Notes under the pieces: model-generated
The model's input: the letters and a program-made list of their open reading frames with translations, nothing else
Told to the model about the DNA's origin: nothing
The model's database searches: none
Position numbers and translations under genes: made by a program
In this document: positions 5,701 to 14,400 of the stretch, piece after piece
How positions within the stretch are numbered: the stretch's first letter is position 1
Layout: every line of letters starts with the position of its first letter
Assembly (NCBI GenBank): GCA_900771185.1
Contig: CAAGND010000152.1
Location: forward strand, 1-19,871
From: Clostridia bacterium
Lineage (GTDB): Bacteria > Bacillota > Clostridia > Oscillospirales > Acutalibacteraceae
Reading direction: 5' to 3'
DNA length: 19,871 nucleotides

Positions 5701-6253
5701 AACTACAAAGGTTACTGCGAAAATCGAGGAATACACTCTCGGCTCCGGCGATCTGTTTATCATGGAGTACACCTCCGGCACGGCTGTTACTGCCGATGAC
5801 GTTATCACAAATGGCGAGCGTCTGGGCGAGGTCAAGGGCGGTGCTTCTCTGGAGTATACCACAGAAACCAAGGAAGAGTCTTCTGACCTGGGCAGAACAA
5901 AGATCGTTATCATTTCCAAGGAAGATGTAACGCTGAAATCGGGCGTTATGACATGGAACGGCAATACCCTTGAAAAGCTGTGTCAGACTGCACGAGTTAC
6001 CACAAATGAAACAAAGCGCACTATTAAGATCGGCGGTCTTGCTCACGCTTCCAACAAGTCTTATGCTCTGGCATTCCAGTACAAGGGCGACGGTAAGGAA
6101 GGTCTTACAGTGCTTATTGTTGGTAAGAACACTGCGGGCTTTACTCTGTCCTTTGACCCTGATAATCCGACTGTAATTGACGCAGAATTCAAGGCACAGG
6201 CACTTGACGACGAGGGTACACTTCTTGTTATTGAGGAAACTATTGTTGCCTGA
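5693..6253 (+). CDS. Major tail (tube) protein (186 aa)
   Basis: Forms the stacked hexameric tail tube. Order in the operon, size and the beta-rich sequence all support this: VTAKIEEYTLGSGDLFIMEY, a GEVKGGASLEYTTETKEESSD hairpin (a hallmark of phi13/TP901-like major tail proteins), FQYKGDGKEGLTVLIVGKNT, and an ending in FKAQALDDEGTLLVIEE. GGAAGG before ATG 5693 gives a good start. The TGATG junction at the end couples it to the chaperone gene. No C-terminal Ig-like decoration domain is present. Confidence 0.85.
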   Translation: MAETTKVTAKIEEYTLGSGDLFIMEYTSGTAVTADDVITNGERLGEVKGGASLEYTTETKEESSDLGRTKIVIISKEDVTLKSGVMTWNGNTLEKLCQTARVTTNETKRTIKIGGLAHASNKSYALAFQYKGDGKEGLTVLIVGKNTAGFTLSFDPDNPTVIDAEFKAQALDDEGTLLVIEETIVA

Positions 6254-6780
6254 TGAACAAGGTTAAGAAACTGTCTGTTTCGCTGACTATCGGCGGGGAG
6301 AGAATTGTTCTTTCCCCGCCGAAAATGTCGGCGTTGTATTTGATGGCGGAGATGTCGCCCACTCAGGCGGCGGAGCTGTTTACGGGGTTTAAACTGTCGG
6401 AAACCGATAGCTTGATGGTGTGCGAGGCTGTTTCCCGTGTTGTGGAGGACGCTGTGAACCGTCCCGAGCTGGCGGTTCCCTACTATCCCGACAAGCAGGA
6501 GCAGATACCGTATGAGCTATTCACGGGCGGCGAAAAGCTGATTGCCGAATATTCTGGGCTGAGTGTTCCCGAAGTGTGCGAGCTGGATATTTACGATTTC
6601 AGAATGCTTCTCAGAGATGCTGTCATTTACAACAAGATACAGACGGAAACGGGCAGAAAATGGCTGAGGGACGCTTACCGCATTACTCAGACTGTTCCCG
6701 ACATGGATAAGCTGAGAAAAAAATTCGATATTAAGAAGCGGGTGATTTCAGATGGCGTTGAGGAAAAATGCGAAGATTAA
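6253..6780 (+). CDS. Tail assembly chaperone in a single frame (175 aa)
   Basis: Sits between the tail tube and tape measure genes, where nearly all siphophages encode chaperones that wrap the tape measure. In lambda-like phages these are two products (G and GT) linked by a -1 frameshift. Here the N-terminal part (1-about 90, LSVSLTIGGERIVLSPPKMSAL) and the C-terminal T-like part (ELDIYDFRMLLRDAVIYNK, GRKWLRDAYRITQTV) are in one frame. Start: TGATG overlap with the tail protein, weak RBS, coupled translation. It overlaps the tape measure by 29 nt. An A7 run at 6717-6723 is discussed under rejected items. Confidence 0.7.
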   Translation: MNKVKKLSVSLTIGGERIVLSPPKMSALYLMAEMSPTQAAELFTGFKLSETDSLMVCEAVSRVVEDAVNRPELAVPYYPDKQEQIPYELFTGGEKLIAEYSGLSVPEVCELDIYDFRMLLRDAVIYNKIQTETGRKWLRDAYRITQTVPDMDKLRKKFDIKKRVISDGVEEKCED

Positions 6781-9700
6781 GGGCGTTACCGTTGAGATAG
6801 GCGGTAATGCTACCGGTCTGGGAAAGGCTATCAGCGATGCACAGGGCAAGCTTACAAGCCTTAATCAGAGTTTGAAGCTATTCGACAAGAATGCGGAAGC
6901 GGCGTTTCAAAGCGGTGCTGACTCGTCAAGGATATTTGCCGATAAACAGCAGGCACTTGCGGAAGCTGTGAAGGAAGCGGAAAAACAGCTCAATGGGCTT
7001 ATTCAGGCGCAGGAGGAAGCTAACAGGCAGATAGCCGAGGGTACTAACCACGAGGAGCTTGACGCTGATGCTATGCGCAGGCTTGCTACCGAGATACAGC
7101 GGGCGGAAATACAGCTGCAAAATCTCCGAAATGAGCAGCAGCTTATGAACAATGGCTATATCAACGCTGCCGATGCGGCACGTCAGGCGGCTGCGGCTCA
7201 GAGAACGGCTGCCGAACAAGCTGCGGCTGCTCAGAGAGAGATGGCAGAACAGGCGGCTGCGGCTCAGCAGCGGCTTGCACAGGCGCAGTCAGAATTACAG
7301 ACTGCCAGAAATAACCTTGGCACATTTGTTACCCACACGACTTCGTTCGACAATCTGAAAACAAGTGTTATGGGCGTTGTCGATGCGTTCAAGGCTCTTG
7401 CGACGGCTTCGACTGCTGCTCTGACTGCGGCGGGCGGATATGTAGTAAACGTCGGCACGAAGTTTGAAGCGTCGATGTCAAAGGTACAGGCACTTTCGGG
7501 AGCGACGGGAGAGGACTTTGACAAGCTTTCTTCTGCTGCTAAGGAAATGGGCGCTACCACATCGAAAACAGCTTCTCAGGCTGCAGACGCTCTGGGTTAC
7601 ATGGCTCTTGCGGGCTGGAAAACGGAGCAGATGCTCGGCGGTTTGGAACCTATTCTTAGGGCTTCCGAAGCAGGTGGTATGGATCTGGCGACATGTTCCG
7701 ACCTTGTCACCGACTCTATGTCCGCTATGGGCATTGCTGTTGAGGATCTGGGGCATTATTTGGACGTTGTGGCGAAGGCTCAGAGTTCTTCCAATACTTC
7801 AATGCAGCAGCTGCTTGACGCTTATGTACAGTGCGGCGGCACGCTCAGAAATCTGAATGTGGATATCGAGGAGTCGGCGACATTACTCGGTGCGCTTGCA
7901 AATCGTGGTAAAAAGGGTGCAGAAGCGGGTACGGCTCTTAACTCTATCATGGTAAACCTTATCGGCGCAAACCGCTCCGCTAAGACTGCTATGGACGAGC
8001 TGGGTGTTTCGGCTTGGGACTCAAACGGTAATTTCATTGGTTTGAAGGAAACGCTGGAGTTGCTCGGAGATACTCTGAAAAATCTTGACGATGATGAGCT
8101 TGAAAATAATTTCGTTGCCAAAATCGGCGGTAAGACACAGCTTGACACTTTACAGGCGTTACTTTCGGGCGTTAATGAAGAGTATGACGATTTGTTCAAA
8201 ACTCTGAACGACTGTGCGGGCGCTTCCGAGGACGCTGCTAAGACTATGCAGCAGAATCTTACGGGTTCGATGACTATGTTCGGTTCCGCTCTGGAAGGCG
8301 TGGGCATTGAAATTTATGAGAGCTTCAAGGAACCGCTTACTCAGGCGGTGAACGAAGGCACGGATATGCTTTCGGGGCTTGTTTCCCGTATTTCAGATGG
8401 TGACCTGTCGGGCACTGTGGAAAAGATCGCTAAGAGCTTCGGGAAATTGGTGCTTTCGGTTGAGGATTTTGCTATAAATGATGGCTTGCCTGCTTTACTG
8501 AATTTTCTCGAATTTGTTGCAAATCATGGTGATGCGGTCGTTGCGGCATTAAAGGGCATTGTTACATATATGGCGGCTGACAAGTTGGTTAAACCTGTTA
8601 CTTCGCTTGTGGCGGTCATTTCCGACCTGAGAAAAGTTCGTCAGGCTATGGCGGCGGTTACGGCTGCGGAAACGGCGGCTACTGCTACGAACACGGCTGC
8701 TCAGACTGCTAATGCGGCGGCTACCGGTGCGGCTGCAGGCGCTCAGAGCGCCCTTAATGCGGCTATGAAGGCTAACATATGGGCGGCTGTTGCTTCTCTT
8801 GTACTGGCGGCTGTTACGGCGGTGGTTTCGTATGTGCAGAATATTGAAACGTTGGACGACAAGCTTCAGGAGATCGAGGATAAGTACGATGAAGCGGCTA
8901 AGGCTGCCAAAGATAGAGCAGATCAGGCTGATGATGAAATAGAAAACGTTCAGCAGCTTGCGGGCAATTATGAACGTCTGCGGAAAAAGTATGAGGAAAC
9001 AGGCGAAGGGCTTGCTTCTCTGAAAAAAGCCGCTGAGGATTTACAGGCGGCTGCTCCCGAATTTGGGGAACTGCTTGATGAACAGACAAACAAGTACCGT
9101 GCTCTTGGTGACGAGATAAACAATGTCGTTGAAGCTATGCGTATGCAGAGGGACGTGCAGAAGGGCAAGGATTTATGGTCTGCCGAGATGGATAAGCTTG
9201 ACGAAACTATTGCACTTTTCAATGAAGCAAGACAAGCCAAAATGGACTACATGACTGAAACGGCTGAAATTGCCCGAAATAACGGCATGAAGTTTGAAGA
9301 TGTAGTCGACCATGATTATCTTGCAAAGCTGGATCAAGCTGTAAAGGATACTGACGCTGCCCGAAGAGAAGCTGAAAAAAAGGTCAAAGAAGCCGAAAAA
9401 TCCCTTAACGCCGCTTATGACAAGTATGCGGAAGTGGAAGAGGAAAACGCCAAAAATGCCGCTCTCCCCGTTGCCGAATATGTCAATCAGTATGTGGAGA
9501 GCATGAAAAATGCTACTGCACAGAGCTTTGATGAGTATTACGCATGGATAAATGACAGATTTGCCGAATTTGAACAGAAATATAATGAGCTGAAAGATTC
9601 TTTTGAAGTAGGCGACATTAACGATGAAGCATACAGGCAGGGTTTAACGTCGCTGCTTGATGAATACGGCATCAAGGGGCTTGACATTTACCACAAGTAC

Positions 9701-10597
9701 TACAAGGAGCTTAAAAAGCTAAACAATCAGTATAACAAGGAGATAGAACGGCAGAACAAGGAAGCTGCCGATCAGGCGGAGAAAGACCGTCAAAACGAAC
9801 TCAAAGAGGAAGAGGAACAGCGCAAGAAAAGCCTTGAAAATGCTCAGAAGTTCTATTCCGAACAGGCTAAAGCCCACAATCAGACAGTCAAGAAAATGAC
9901 CGATGAATATAACAAGGGCATGTCTGACATCGAGAAGGAACGGCAGAGTTTTTTGGACAGAATATCAAACACAAGCCTTAACGATGGTGACGGCTTGACA
10001 AATCTGGACGCAGAACGGCGGAAAATAGCCGAGTACCGGAAAAATCTTGAAGACTTGAAGGGAAAAAATCTTTCCGAGGATATGCTTAATGACATTAAGT
10101 CAATGCCGTTGGAAGAAGCGATGCAGCTGGCGAAAAATCTTAACAGCTTGAAAGATGATAAGTTGAAGCTTTGGATGGACGATTACAAGGCGTTGGACAA
10201 GGAACGGCAGAATTTCACAAGTGAGGAATATGACGATGATGTGGCTGCATTCCGTAAGAACTTTGCTTCCAAAATTGAGGACGTAACCGTGGAGCTTACC
10301 GAAGCGGGAAAGAATGGCGGTATCAACTTTGCGGCGGCGTTTCTGGAAGGCATTGAACAGGGCATAGGCGGCGGTGAGCTGTCACGGTTGTTGTTTGAAA
10401 ATCCCGAGGAAACGGCGGCTGCAAGGGCGGCTTTGGCGACAGGCGGAAATGCGGCTGCGCTTACTTCCGGTCAGGTAACGCCTACTATTCAGGGCGGGGA
10501 CGTTGTGTTCGCTATTGATGGTAACGTTATCGGGAAATATGCTGTTAAATACATCAACGATATAGCAGCTCAGGGCGGCAGCACTATCAATTTCTAG
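6752..10597 (+). CDS. Tail tape measure protein, TP901-type (1281 aa)
   Basis: Sets tail length and is ejected during infection. Residues 1-210 are coiled coil rich in Ala, Glu and Gln, including an 11-residue repeat at nt 7184-7267. Residues about 235-520 are the TP901 core (PhageMin_Tail): KFEASMSKVQALSGATGEDF, ALGYMALAGWKTEQM, DLVTDSMSAMGI, ALANRGKKGAEAGTALNSIM. A hydrophobic segment is at about 676-698 (AAVASLVLAAVTAVVSYV). Residues about 710-1130 are long charged coiled coils. The end has VVFAIDGNVIGKYAVKYIND. The start has GGGTGAT before ATG 6752, inside the chaperone gene. No peptidoglycan hydrolase domain (lysozyme, M23 or NlpC) was found within it. At 1281 residues, the tail should be long, roughly 190 nm by the usual 1.5 angstrom per residue rule. 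Confidence 0.95.
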   Translation: MALRKNAKIKGVTVEIGGNATGLGKAISDAQGKLTSLNQSLKLFDKNAEAAFQSGADSSRIFADKQQALAEAVKEAEKQLNGLIQAQEEANRQIAEGTNHEELDADAMRRLATEIQRAEIQLQNLRNEQQLMNNGYINAADAARQAAAAQRTAAEQAAAAQREMAEQAAAAQQRLAQAQSELQTARNNLGTFVTHTTSFDNLKTSVMGVVDAFKALATASTAALTAAGGYVVNVGTKFEASMSKVQALSGATGEDFDKLSSAAKEMGATTSKTASQAADALGYMALAGWKTEQMLGGLEPILRASEAGGMDLATCSDLVTDSMSAMGIAVEDLGHYLDVVAKAQSSSNTSMQQLLDAYVQCGGTLRNLNVDIEESATLLGALANRGKKGAEAGTALNSIMVNLIGANRSAKTAMDELGVSAWDSNGNFIGLKETLELLGDTLKNLDDDELENNFVAKIGGKTQLDTLQALLSGVNEEYDDLFKTLNDCAGASEDAAKTMQQNLTGSMTMFGSALEGVGIEIYESFKEPLTQAVNEGTDMLSGLVSRISDGDLSGTVEKIAKSFGKLVLSVEDFAINDGLPALLNFLEFVANHGDAVVAALKGIVTYMAADKLVKPVTSLVAVISDLRKVRQAMAAVTAAETAATATNTAAQTANAAATGAAAGAQSALNAAMKANIWAAVASLVLAAVTAVVSYVQNIETLDDKLQEIEDKYDEAAKAAKDRADQADDEIENVQQLAGNYERLRKKYEETGEGLASLKKAAEDLQAAAPEFGELLDEQTNKYRALGDEINNVVEAMRMQRDVQKGKDLWSAEMDKLDETIALFNEARQAKMDYMTETAEIARNNGMKFEDVVDHDYLAKLDQAVKDTDAARREAEKKVKEAEKSLNAAYDKYAEVEEENAKNAALPVAEYVNQYVESMKNATAQSFDEYYAWINDRFAEFEQKYNELKDSFEVGDINDEAYRQGLTSLLDEYGIKGLDIYHKYYKELKKLNNQYNKEIERQNKEAADQAEKDRQNELKEEEEQRKKSLENAQKFYSEQAKAHNQTVKKMTDEYNKGMSDIEKERQSFLDRISNTSLNDGDGLTNLDAERRKIAEYRKNLEDLKGKNLSEDMLNDIKSMPLEEAMQLAKNLNSLKDDKLKLWMDDYKALDKERQNFTSEEYDDDVAAFRKNFASKIEDVTVELTEAGKNGGINFAAAFLEGIEQGIGGGELSRLLFENPEETAAARAALATGGNAAALTSGQVTPTIQGGDVVFAIDGNVIGKYAVKYINDIAAQGGSTINF
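7184..7267 (+). repeat. 33-nt in-frame tandem repeat in the tape measure
   Basis: CAGGCGGCTGCGGCTCAG occurs at 7184-7201 and exactly again at 7250-7267, with a diverged copy (CAAGCTGCGGCTGCTCAG) at 7217-7234. The period is 33 nt, or 11 residues of (E)QAAAAQR type. Eleven residues equal three turns of helix, so this is a hendecad coiled coil. The exact copies offer a slip point for changing tail length. Confidence 0.9.
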
Positions 10598-10607
10598 GAG
10601 GGATAGA

Positions 10608-11006
10608 ATGTCACTTAAAACGGGAATTGAGGTTAAAAACGGCGGCAGGACGGTCACTGTCGGCGGGTATGTTATGGATAACATCACTTCTTATGATGTG
10701 ACCGTAAAAAAAATCTATGATGAATCGTTTAGCTTTACGGCGGCTGATGGTAAGGATTTTAAGGTTTTTAAGGGGACTAAGACAAGTGTTAAGCTGAAAA
10801 CAGGACGGTTGTCCCCTGAGAAGTATGCGGCTCTCAAAGTGGTGCTTGATACGGGTTCGGCGGTTGTTTCCTGTGGAGATCTTGATGGTGAATGCAATAT
10901 CTCCGATGTGTCCGTGAAGCTTGACAAGGACGATTTCTACGGCACTTTTTACTATGTGGATTTCACTGCCGAGCAGGCAGGGGTGACAGTCCCCGACAGT
11001 CTTTAG
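10608..11006 (+). CDS. Tail tip protein in the distal-tail position (132 aa)
   Basis: Follows the tape measure by 10 nt with a strong AGGAGGG before ATG 10608. The product is all-beta (GGRTVTVGGYVMDNITSYDVTV, DESFSFTAADGKDFKVF, DFYGTFYYVDFTAEQAGV) with no membrane segment. By order it occupies the place of the distal tail (Dit) protein that joins tube to hub, but it is much shorter than classical Dit proteins (about 200-250 residues) and I do not recognise a Dit signature. It ends 7 nt before the hub-like gene, which lacks an RBS, so hub translation probably depends on it. Confidence 0.6.
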   Translation: MSLKTGIEVKNGGRTVTVGGYVMDNITSYDVTVKKIYDESFSFTAADGKDFKVFKGTKTSVKLKTGRLSPEKYAALKVVLDTGSAVVSCGDLDGECNISDVSVKLDKDDFYGTFYYVDFTAEQAGVTVPDSL

Positions 11007-11013
11007 CAATGCT

Positions 11014-12066
11014 TTGGTATGGAGCTTGACTATCGACAACATTGCTATTCCCTTTGACAGGCTGGCGAATATCCGGGTTTCGTCCTCGTTTTCAGGGCTG
11101 GGAACGTCGGGCGTTTGCAGGCAGGTGTTGTCTGCGGACATATTCCTTGATGGTGAGAGCTTCTCGCAGGGGGCGAAATGCGTGCTTTCCGACAGCGAGG
11201 GGAAGTTTAAGTTCCCGAATTTCTACATTAACACAAGGCGGAAAAAGGGCAATGTGCTGAGTATTTCCGCTATTGACAGGACCGTTTATCTCGGGCAGGC
11301 TTTTGATTACAGCGTTGTAGCGACTGAAACAGATGATAGATACGGTCTGACTGATGGTGAGGTTGCCGAGGACGCTGTTGTGCTTATATCCTCGGTGATG
11401 TCTGCGCTGTACACGCAGTGCGGTTTTTCGGGGATTTCTTACAGCGATGGTGCGGTGACTAAATTCCCGTATTCGTATGTCAAGGGAAAGAGCTGTCAGC
11501 AGATAGCTGAGAGTGTTTCAGCTATGCTGTGCGGGTTCTGGGCTTGCGATGGTGAGAACAGGCTTGTGTTCAGGCGGTGGTGTGCTCCCGACAGTGTTCT
11601 GACTGCTTCGGCGGCTTCGGAGATAGTCACTACATCGGAAAAAGGTCCGATAACTAGGGTTGTCGCTACAAACAGTATCACGAAAAGCACGTTTGACACG
11701 CTTGGAAGCACGGATTTCATGGAGATATTAAAGGTATCTGCGGACTATCTGACTGCTGCGCAGGCTGATGCGGTGCTTTCGGCGTATTCCGGGAAGATGT
11801 TCTACGGCTGGAGTGCTAAGGCGGAGCTTGAAGCGGTGGCGGAGCTGGGCGGAGATTTCGGCGGTTATCCCATAGGTCGTTACACGATGGTGCCGCATTT
11901 CAACGGGCTGGGTGCCGAGCTTGGGGCTTCGGATTTTTCGGAGTCTGAGTTTGATTATATCGGCGAGATCTCTGCGAAATTGTCCCAGAAGTTGGGGCTC
12001 TGTGAAATACGAGGAAATGTGACTGTCAGCGATAATGGATTGGAGTTGGTGGGACGGTATGATTAA
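11014..12066 (+). CDS. Tail hub / tail-associated protein (350 aa)
   Basis: Baseplate hub-like protein, likely a trimer at the tail tip. It begins with WSLTIDNIAIPFDRLANIRV and SSFSGLGTSGVCRQVLSADIF, beta-rich, then FPNFYINTRRKKGNVLSISAIDRTVYL. The stretch with GKSCQQIAESVSAMLCGFWACDGENRLVFRRW resembles gp27/Tal-type hub domains. There is no obvious peptidase or lysozyme motif. The only reasonable initiator is TTG at 11014, without an SD sequence; an in-frame stop at 10984 excludes longer forms. Translation is probably by re-initiation after the 11006 stop. The last 8 nt overlap the next gene. Confidence 0.65.
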   Translation: MVWSLTIDNIAIPFDRLANIRVSSSFSGLGTSGVCRQVLSADIFLDGESFSQGAKCVLSDSEGKFKFPNFYINTRRKKGNVLSISAIDRTVYLGQAFDYSVVATETDDRYGLTDGEVAEDAVVLISSVMSALYTQCGFSGISYSDGAVTKFPYSYVKGKSCQQIAESVSAMLCGFWACDGENRLVFRRWCAPDSVLTASAASEIVTTSEKGPITRVVATNSITKSTFDTLGSTDFMEILKVSADYLTAAQADAVLSAYSGKMFYGWSAKAELEAVAELGGDFGGYPIGRYTMVPHFNGLGAELGASDFSESEFDYIGEISAKLSQKLGLCEIRGNVTVSDNGLELVGRYD

Positions 12067-12301
12067 AAAATTTGGATTCAAGCAGGTCGATGATATTCGG
12101 GGAATGTTTCGGTTTGTTGGCGCACTGGTTTGCGGGCTGCACCCTTCCAAAATATCTGTTTCCGATGGTGCGATTGGGTTTACGTACAAAGACGAGGATA
12201 AGGAGATAACAAGGTCTTTCGTCCTGGAGCGCACCGACGGAAAGATTACCGCCTTTACCAACCCCGACGGGACACGGACGGAGGTGCTGAGAAATGGTTG
12301 A
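12059..12301 (+). CDS. Small tail protein of unknown function (80 aa)
   Basis: ATG 12059 with GGTGGG 5 nt upstream is preferred to the in-frame ATG at 12035, which has no RBS. It overlaps the hub gene by 8 nt and the following gene by 8 nt, so it belongs to the tail-tip operon. The sequence has an amphipathic start (MIKKFGFKQVDDIRGMFRFVGALVC) and then beta strands (AIGFTYKDEDKEITRSFVLERTDGKITAFTN). I do not recognise the family. Confidence 0.6.
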   Translation: MIKKFGFKQVDDIRGMFRFVGALVCGLHPSKISVSDGAIGFTYKDEDKEITRSFVLERTDGKITAFTNPDGTRTEVLRNG

Positions 12302-13079
12302 TGAGGATTTTGTGATGGGGTATGCTGTCGGTTACAATGATGGTGTTGGCTCGGGCGGAGGAGATGTACCGACAGGCGACACGGTCATATACAAGGATGT
12401 AACTATTGCTAAGCAGTGGAATTTGGCGGGGACGCCGTTTGCGATCGCACTGTTTGATGTGCATAGCGACAGGCTGATTTGCGGTGTAAACAGCGTGAGA
12501 GTGTCCACAGCAAGGGAAAAATGGGACAGATGCTTTGTGTATTATTGGGTGGCAATGGGCTTGATTTATAATGGCGACATCGTGACTGTAAATCCGCTTG
12601 AAAGTGTTAGTGACGGTTTGGTGCTTAACGGCACACCGTACTTGCAAGAGTTTAGCACTGTAATTAAAAGTGTAGGCGGTGATGCTGTACTTAATCATAC
12701 AAGCACTACGTCCAGCAGTGGTGTTGTAACACACACTTTTTTAGTTACCATTACCCCAACAGTGACAGCACACAACACAACTTATTATCACAACGAAATA
12801 ATTGCTGAAGGTGATAAAACGGCAGAACTTGGGTCAAGCAGCGTGCTGTCGTGGAGATTTACAGTATCCGCCGACGGCACTAAACAAATGTCAGCATATG
12901 ATCCTTATTGGTTTTTTTATCCTACGAAAAATAACGGCGCAAGCTACATCGAAAAAGGAACCTTGGGTGTGCCTAAGGGGACATCAACACAGCAGCTGTT
13001 ACAAACGGGACTGCTGGCGGAAACGCTTAAAGAAAGCCTGCTGAATGCGGGCGACAGTATTACTTTAGAGGAGGTATAA
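12294..13079 (+). CDS. Tail tip / baseplate-associated protein (261 aa)
   Basis: ATG 12294 follows GGAGGTG by a good distance. The first 25 residues (MVDEDFVMGYAVGYNDGVGSGGG) are of the kind seen at the start of tail-tip proteins of Clostridia phages, where a short helix with GY.xGYNDG anchors the protein. After a glycine hinge comes a beta-rich body with many Thr, Ser and Val (HTFLVTITPTVTAHNTTYY, SSVLSWRFTVSADGTKQMSAYDPYWFF), and the end is helical (QLLQTGLLAETLKESLL). DNA from about 12640 on is more AT-rich than the start, consistent with an exchanged host-contact domain. Function is by position only. Confidence 0.55.
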   Translation: MVDEDFVMGYAVGYNDGVGSGGGDVPTGDTVIYKDVTIAKQWNLAGTPFAIALFDVHSDRLICGVNSVRVSTAREKWDRCFVYYWVAMGLIYNGDIVTVNPLESVSDGLVLNGTPYLQEFSTVIKSVGGDAVLNHTSTTSSSGVVTHTFLVTITPTVTAHNTTYYHNEIIAEGDKTAELGSSSVLSWRFTVSADGTKQMSAYDPYWFFYPTKNNGASYIEKGTLGVPKGTSTQQLLQTGLLAETLKESLLNAGDSITLEEV

Positions 13080-13084
13080 AAACT

Positions 13085-13984
13085 ATGGCAACACTTACTA
13101 AACCAACAGGTACGGTAGCTCTGACAGGGGCTGCCGAAAAGGTAACTTTGCCCGCCGTTTATGGCTGGGTGTGGGTGAAAAATATGTCCGACGGAGATAT
13201 TTTTGCGGGACTGTCCGCCGATATTTCCGAGGGTGCGGACGGGGTCATGACTATTCCCGCAGGCGAGTGCGGACAGCTGCAGACGGACGGGTTTAGCTCG
13301 GTGTATCTGCTCGGTTCGGGCAAGGCACTCGTTGTGGCTCAGAATTATGCGGACTGCCCTTTTAAGGCGGCTAAGAAGGGAGGTGGAAGCAGTGAACAAT
13401 TAGGCATATATCCATTAGACCCGCAGACGGGGCTGCCGTATGGTGATATAGTCATACCTAACGGTGTAACAAAGCTGTATCAAACGTTTAAAAACAACAG
13501 CAACATAACGTCTGTTACATTGTCTGACAGCGTAACTGAGGTCGGGTATCTGGCGTTTAGCGAGTGTAGCAATTTAAAATCTATAGTATGGGGCAAAAGC
13601 GTTAAAACAATAGGGCAAAATGCGTTTGCATACTGTTACAAATTGGCAGAAGTAATTATACCAAATACTGTTACAGATATATCGTCATTTGCGTTTAGAA
13701 AAGGTACTGCACTGACAAAATTACACGTGCCGTCGTCTGTAATCAATTTGCATTATCAGGCGTTTGCAAATTGCACTGCGCTAACCGATGTGACGGTAGG
13801 CGCAGGTTTTAAATGTGATTTAACGTTGAATGAATGCACGTTATCCGCTGATATTATCAATGCAATTATCGCAAATTACGCTGAGAACAGCGGTAAAACG
13901 CTGACGATAGGAAGTACTAATCTTGCGACACTGACCGACGAGGATAAGGCTGCTGCGGCGTCTAAGGGTCTGACGCTGGCGTGA
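13085..13984 (+). CDS. Tail-tip leucine-rich repeat (BspA-like) protein, likely receptor binding (299 aa)
   Basis: Residues 1-100 are a beta-rich anchoring domain (TKPTGTVALTGAAEKVTLP, YGWVWVKNM, GSGKALVVAQNYAD) ending in a KKGGGSS hinge. Residues about 122-240 hold at least four BspA/LRR_5-type repeats of 23 residues: SVTEVGYLAFSECSNLKSI, SVKTIGQNAFAYCYKLAEV, TVTDISSFAFRKGTALTKL, SVINLHYQAFANCTALTDV. A C-terminal cap follows (LTIGSTNLATLTDEDKAAAASKGLTLA). BspA-type repeats mediate binding in bacterial surface proteins; in a tail operon the natural role is host recognition. RBS GAGGAGG lies before ATG 13085. The repeat part (about 13400-13900) is more AT-rich than the anchor domain, suggesting domain exchange. 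Confidence 0.7.
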   Translation: MATLTKPTGTVALTGAAEKVTLPAVYGWVWVKNMSDGDIFAGLSADISEGADGVMTIPAGECGQLQTDGFSSVYLLGSGKALVVAQNYADCPFKAAKKGGGSSEQLGIYPLDPQTGLPYGDIVIPNGVTKLYQTFKNNSNITSVTLSDSVTEVGYLAFSECSNLKSIVWGKSVKTIGQNAFAYCYKLAEVIIPNTVTDISSFAFRKGTALTKLHVPSSVINLHYQAFANCTALTDVTVGAGFKCDLTLNECTLSADIINAIIANYAENSGKTLTIGSTNLATLTDEDKAAAASKGLTLA

Positions 13985-14400
13985 TCGGGGGTGCTGATTT
14001 GTTTGAGATTACAGATGTAAATGGTCAAATTTGTATAAATCTGACTCGCAATGATTCCTGCGAAATCACGACTTATCCGTACACAGATGACGGGTCGGGC
14101 GGTGAGCTGCCTATCTCTCTTGATGATGGTGATGTGGTGATGTTTGCGGTTGCAAGTCGGACGGGCAGGATATATCTCCGTAAGGTGCTGACTAACAAGG
14201 ACGTCGATGCGGAGGGGTATCTCGTTTTAAAGCTCTCCCCCGATGATACGGCGGATATGCCTGCGTCGGATTATGTCTTTTCCCTGGCGTATATGCCTGA
14301 TAACGGTGCTGAGTGCTACACTTACGTTACCGGTATCTTTAATTTGATGACTGCTGTGGCGACTGTAAAGCAGCTTGATGGCGGTGATGTCGGTGGTTAA
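13981..14400 (+). CDS. Tail/baseplate Ig-like protein (139 aa)
   Basis: Beta-sandwich-like protein: FEITDVNGQICINLTRNDSCEITTY, then DGDVVMFAVASRTGRIYLRKVLTN, EGYLVLKLSPDDTADMPASDYVFSLAYM, and YTYVTGIFNLMTAVATVKQL. This pattern resembles the N-terminal Ig-like domain of BppU-type upper baseplate proteins. Start: GTG at 13981 overlaps the TGA of the preceding gene; TTG at 13999, preceded by GGGGGTG, is an alternative that fits the SD better and shortens it by six residues. The end overlaps the next gene by 14 nt. Confidence 0.6.
   Translation: MIGGADLFEITDVNGQICINLTRNDSCEITTYPYTDDGSGGELPISLDDGDVVMFAVASRTGRIYLRKVLTNKDVDAEGYLVLKLSPDDTADMPASDYVFSLAYMPDNGAECYTYVTGIFNLMTAVATVKQLDGGDVGG

Noticed and set aside
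6717..6734. A-AAA-AAA slippery site in the tail chaperone as a lambda-type G/GT frameshift
   Set aside because: It is in the right phase, but a -1 shift meets TAA at 6732-6734 after three codons and would only shorten the protein slightly, so no extension product arises.
6752..10597. Peptidoglycan hydrolase domain within the tape measure
   Set aside because: No lysozyme, M23 (HxH) or NlpC/P60 motif was found; the long middle and end parts are coiled coil and a hydrophobic segment.
11728..12261. Antisense reading frame opposite the hub gene end
   Set aside because: It crosses two overlapping genes on the other strand and has no RBS or recognisable pattern.
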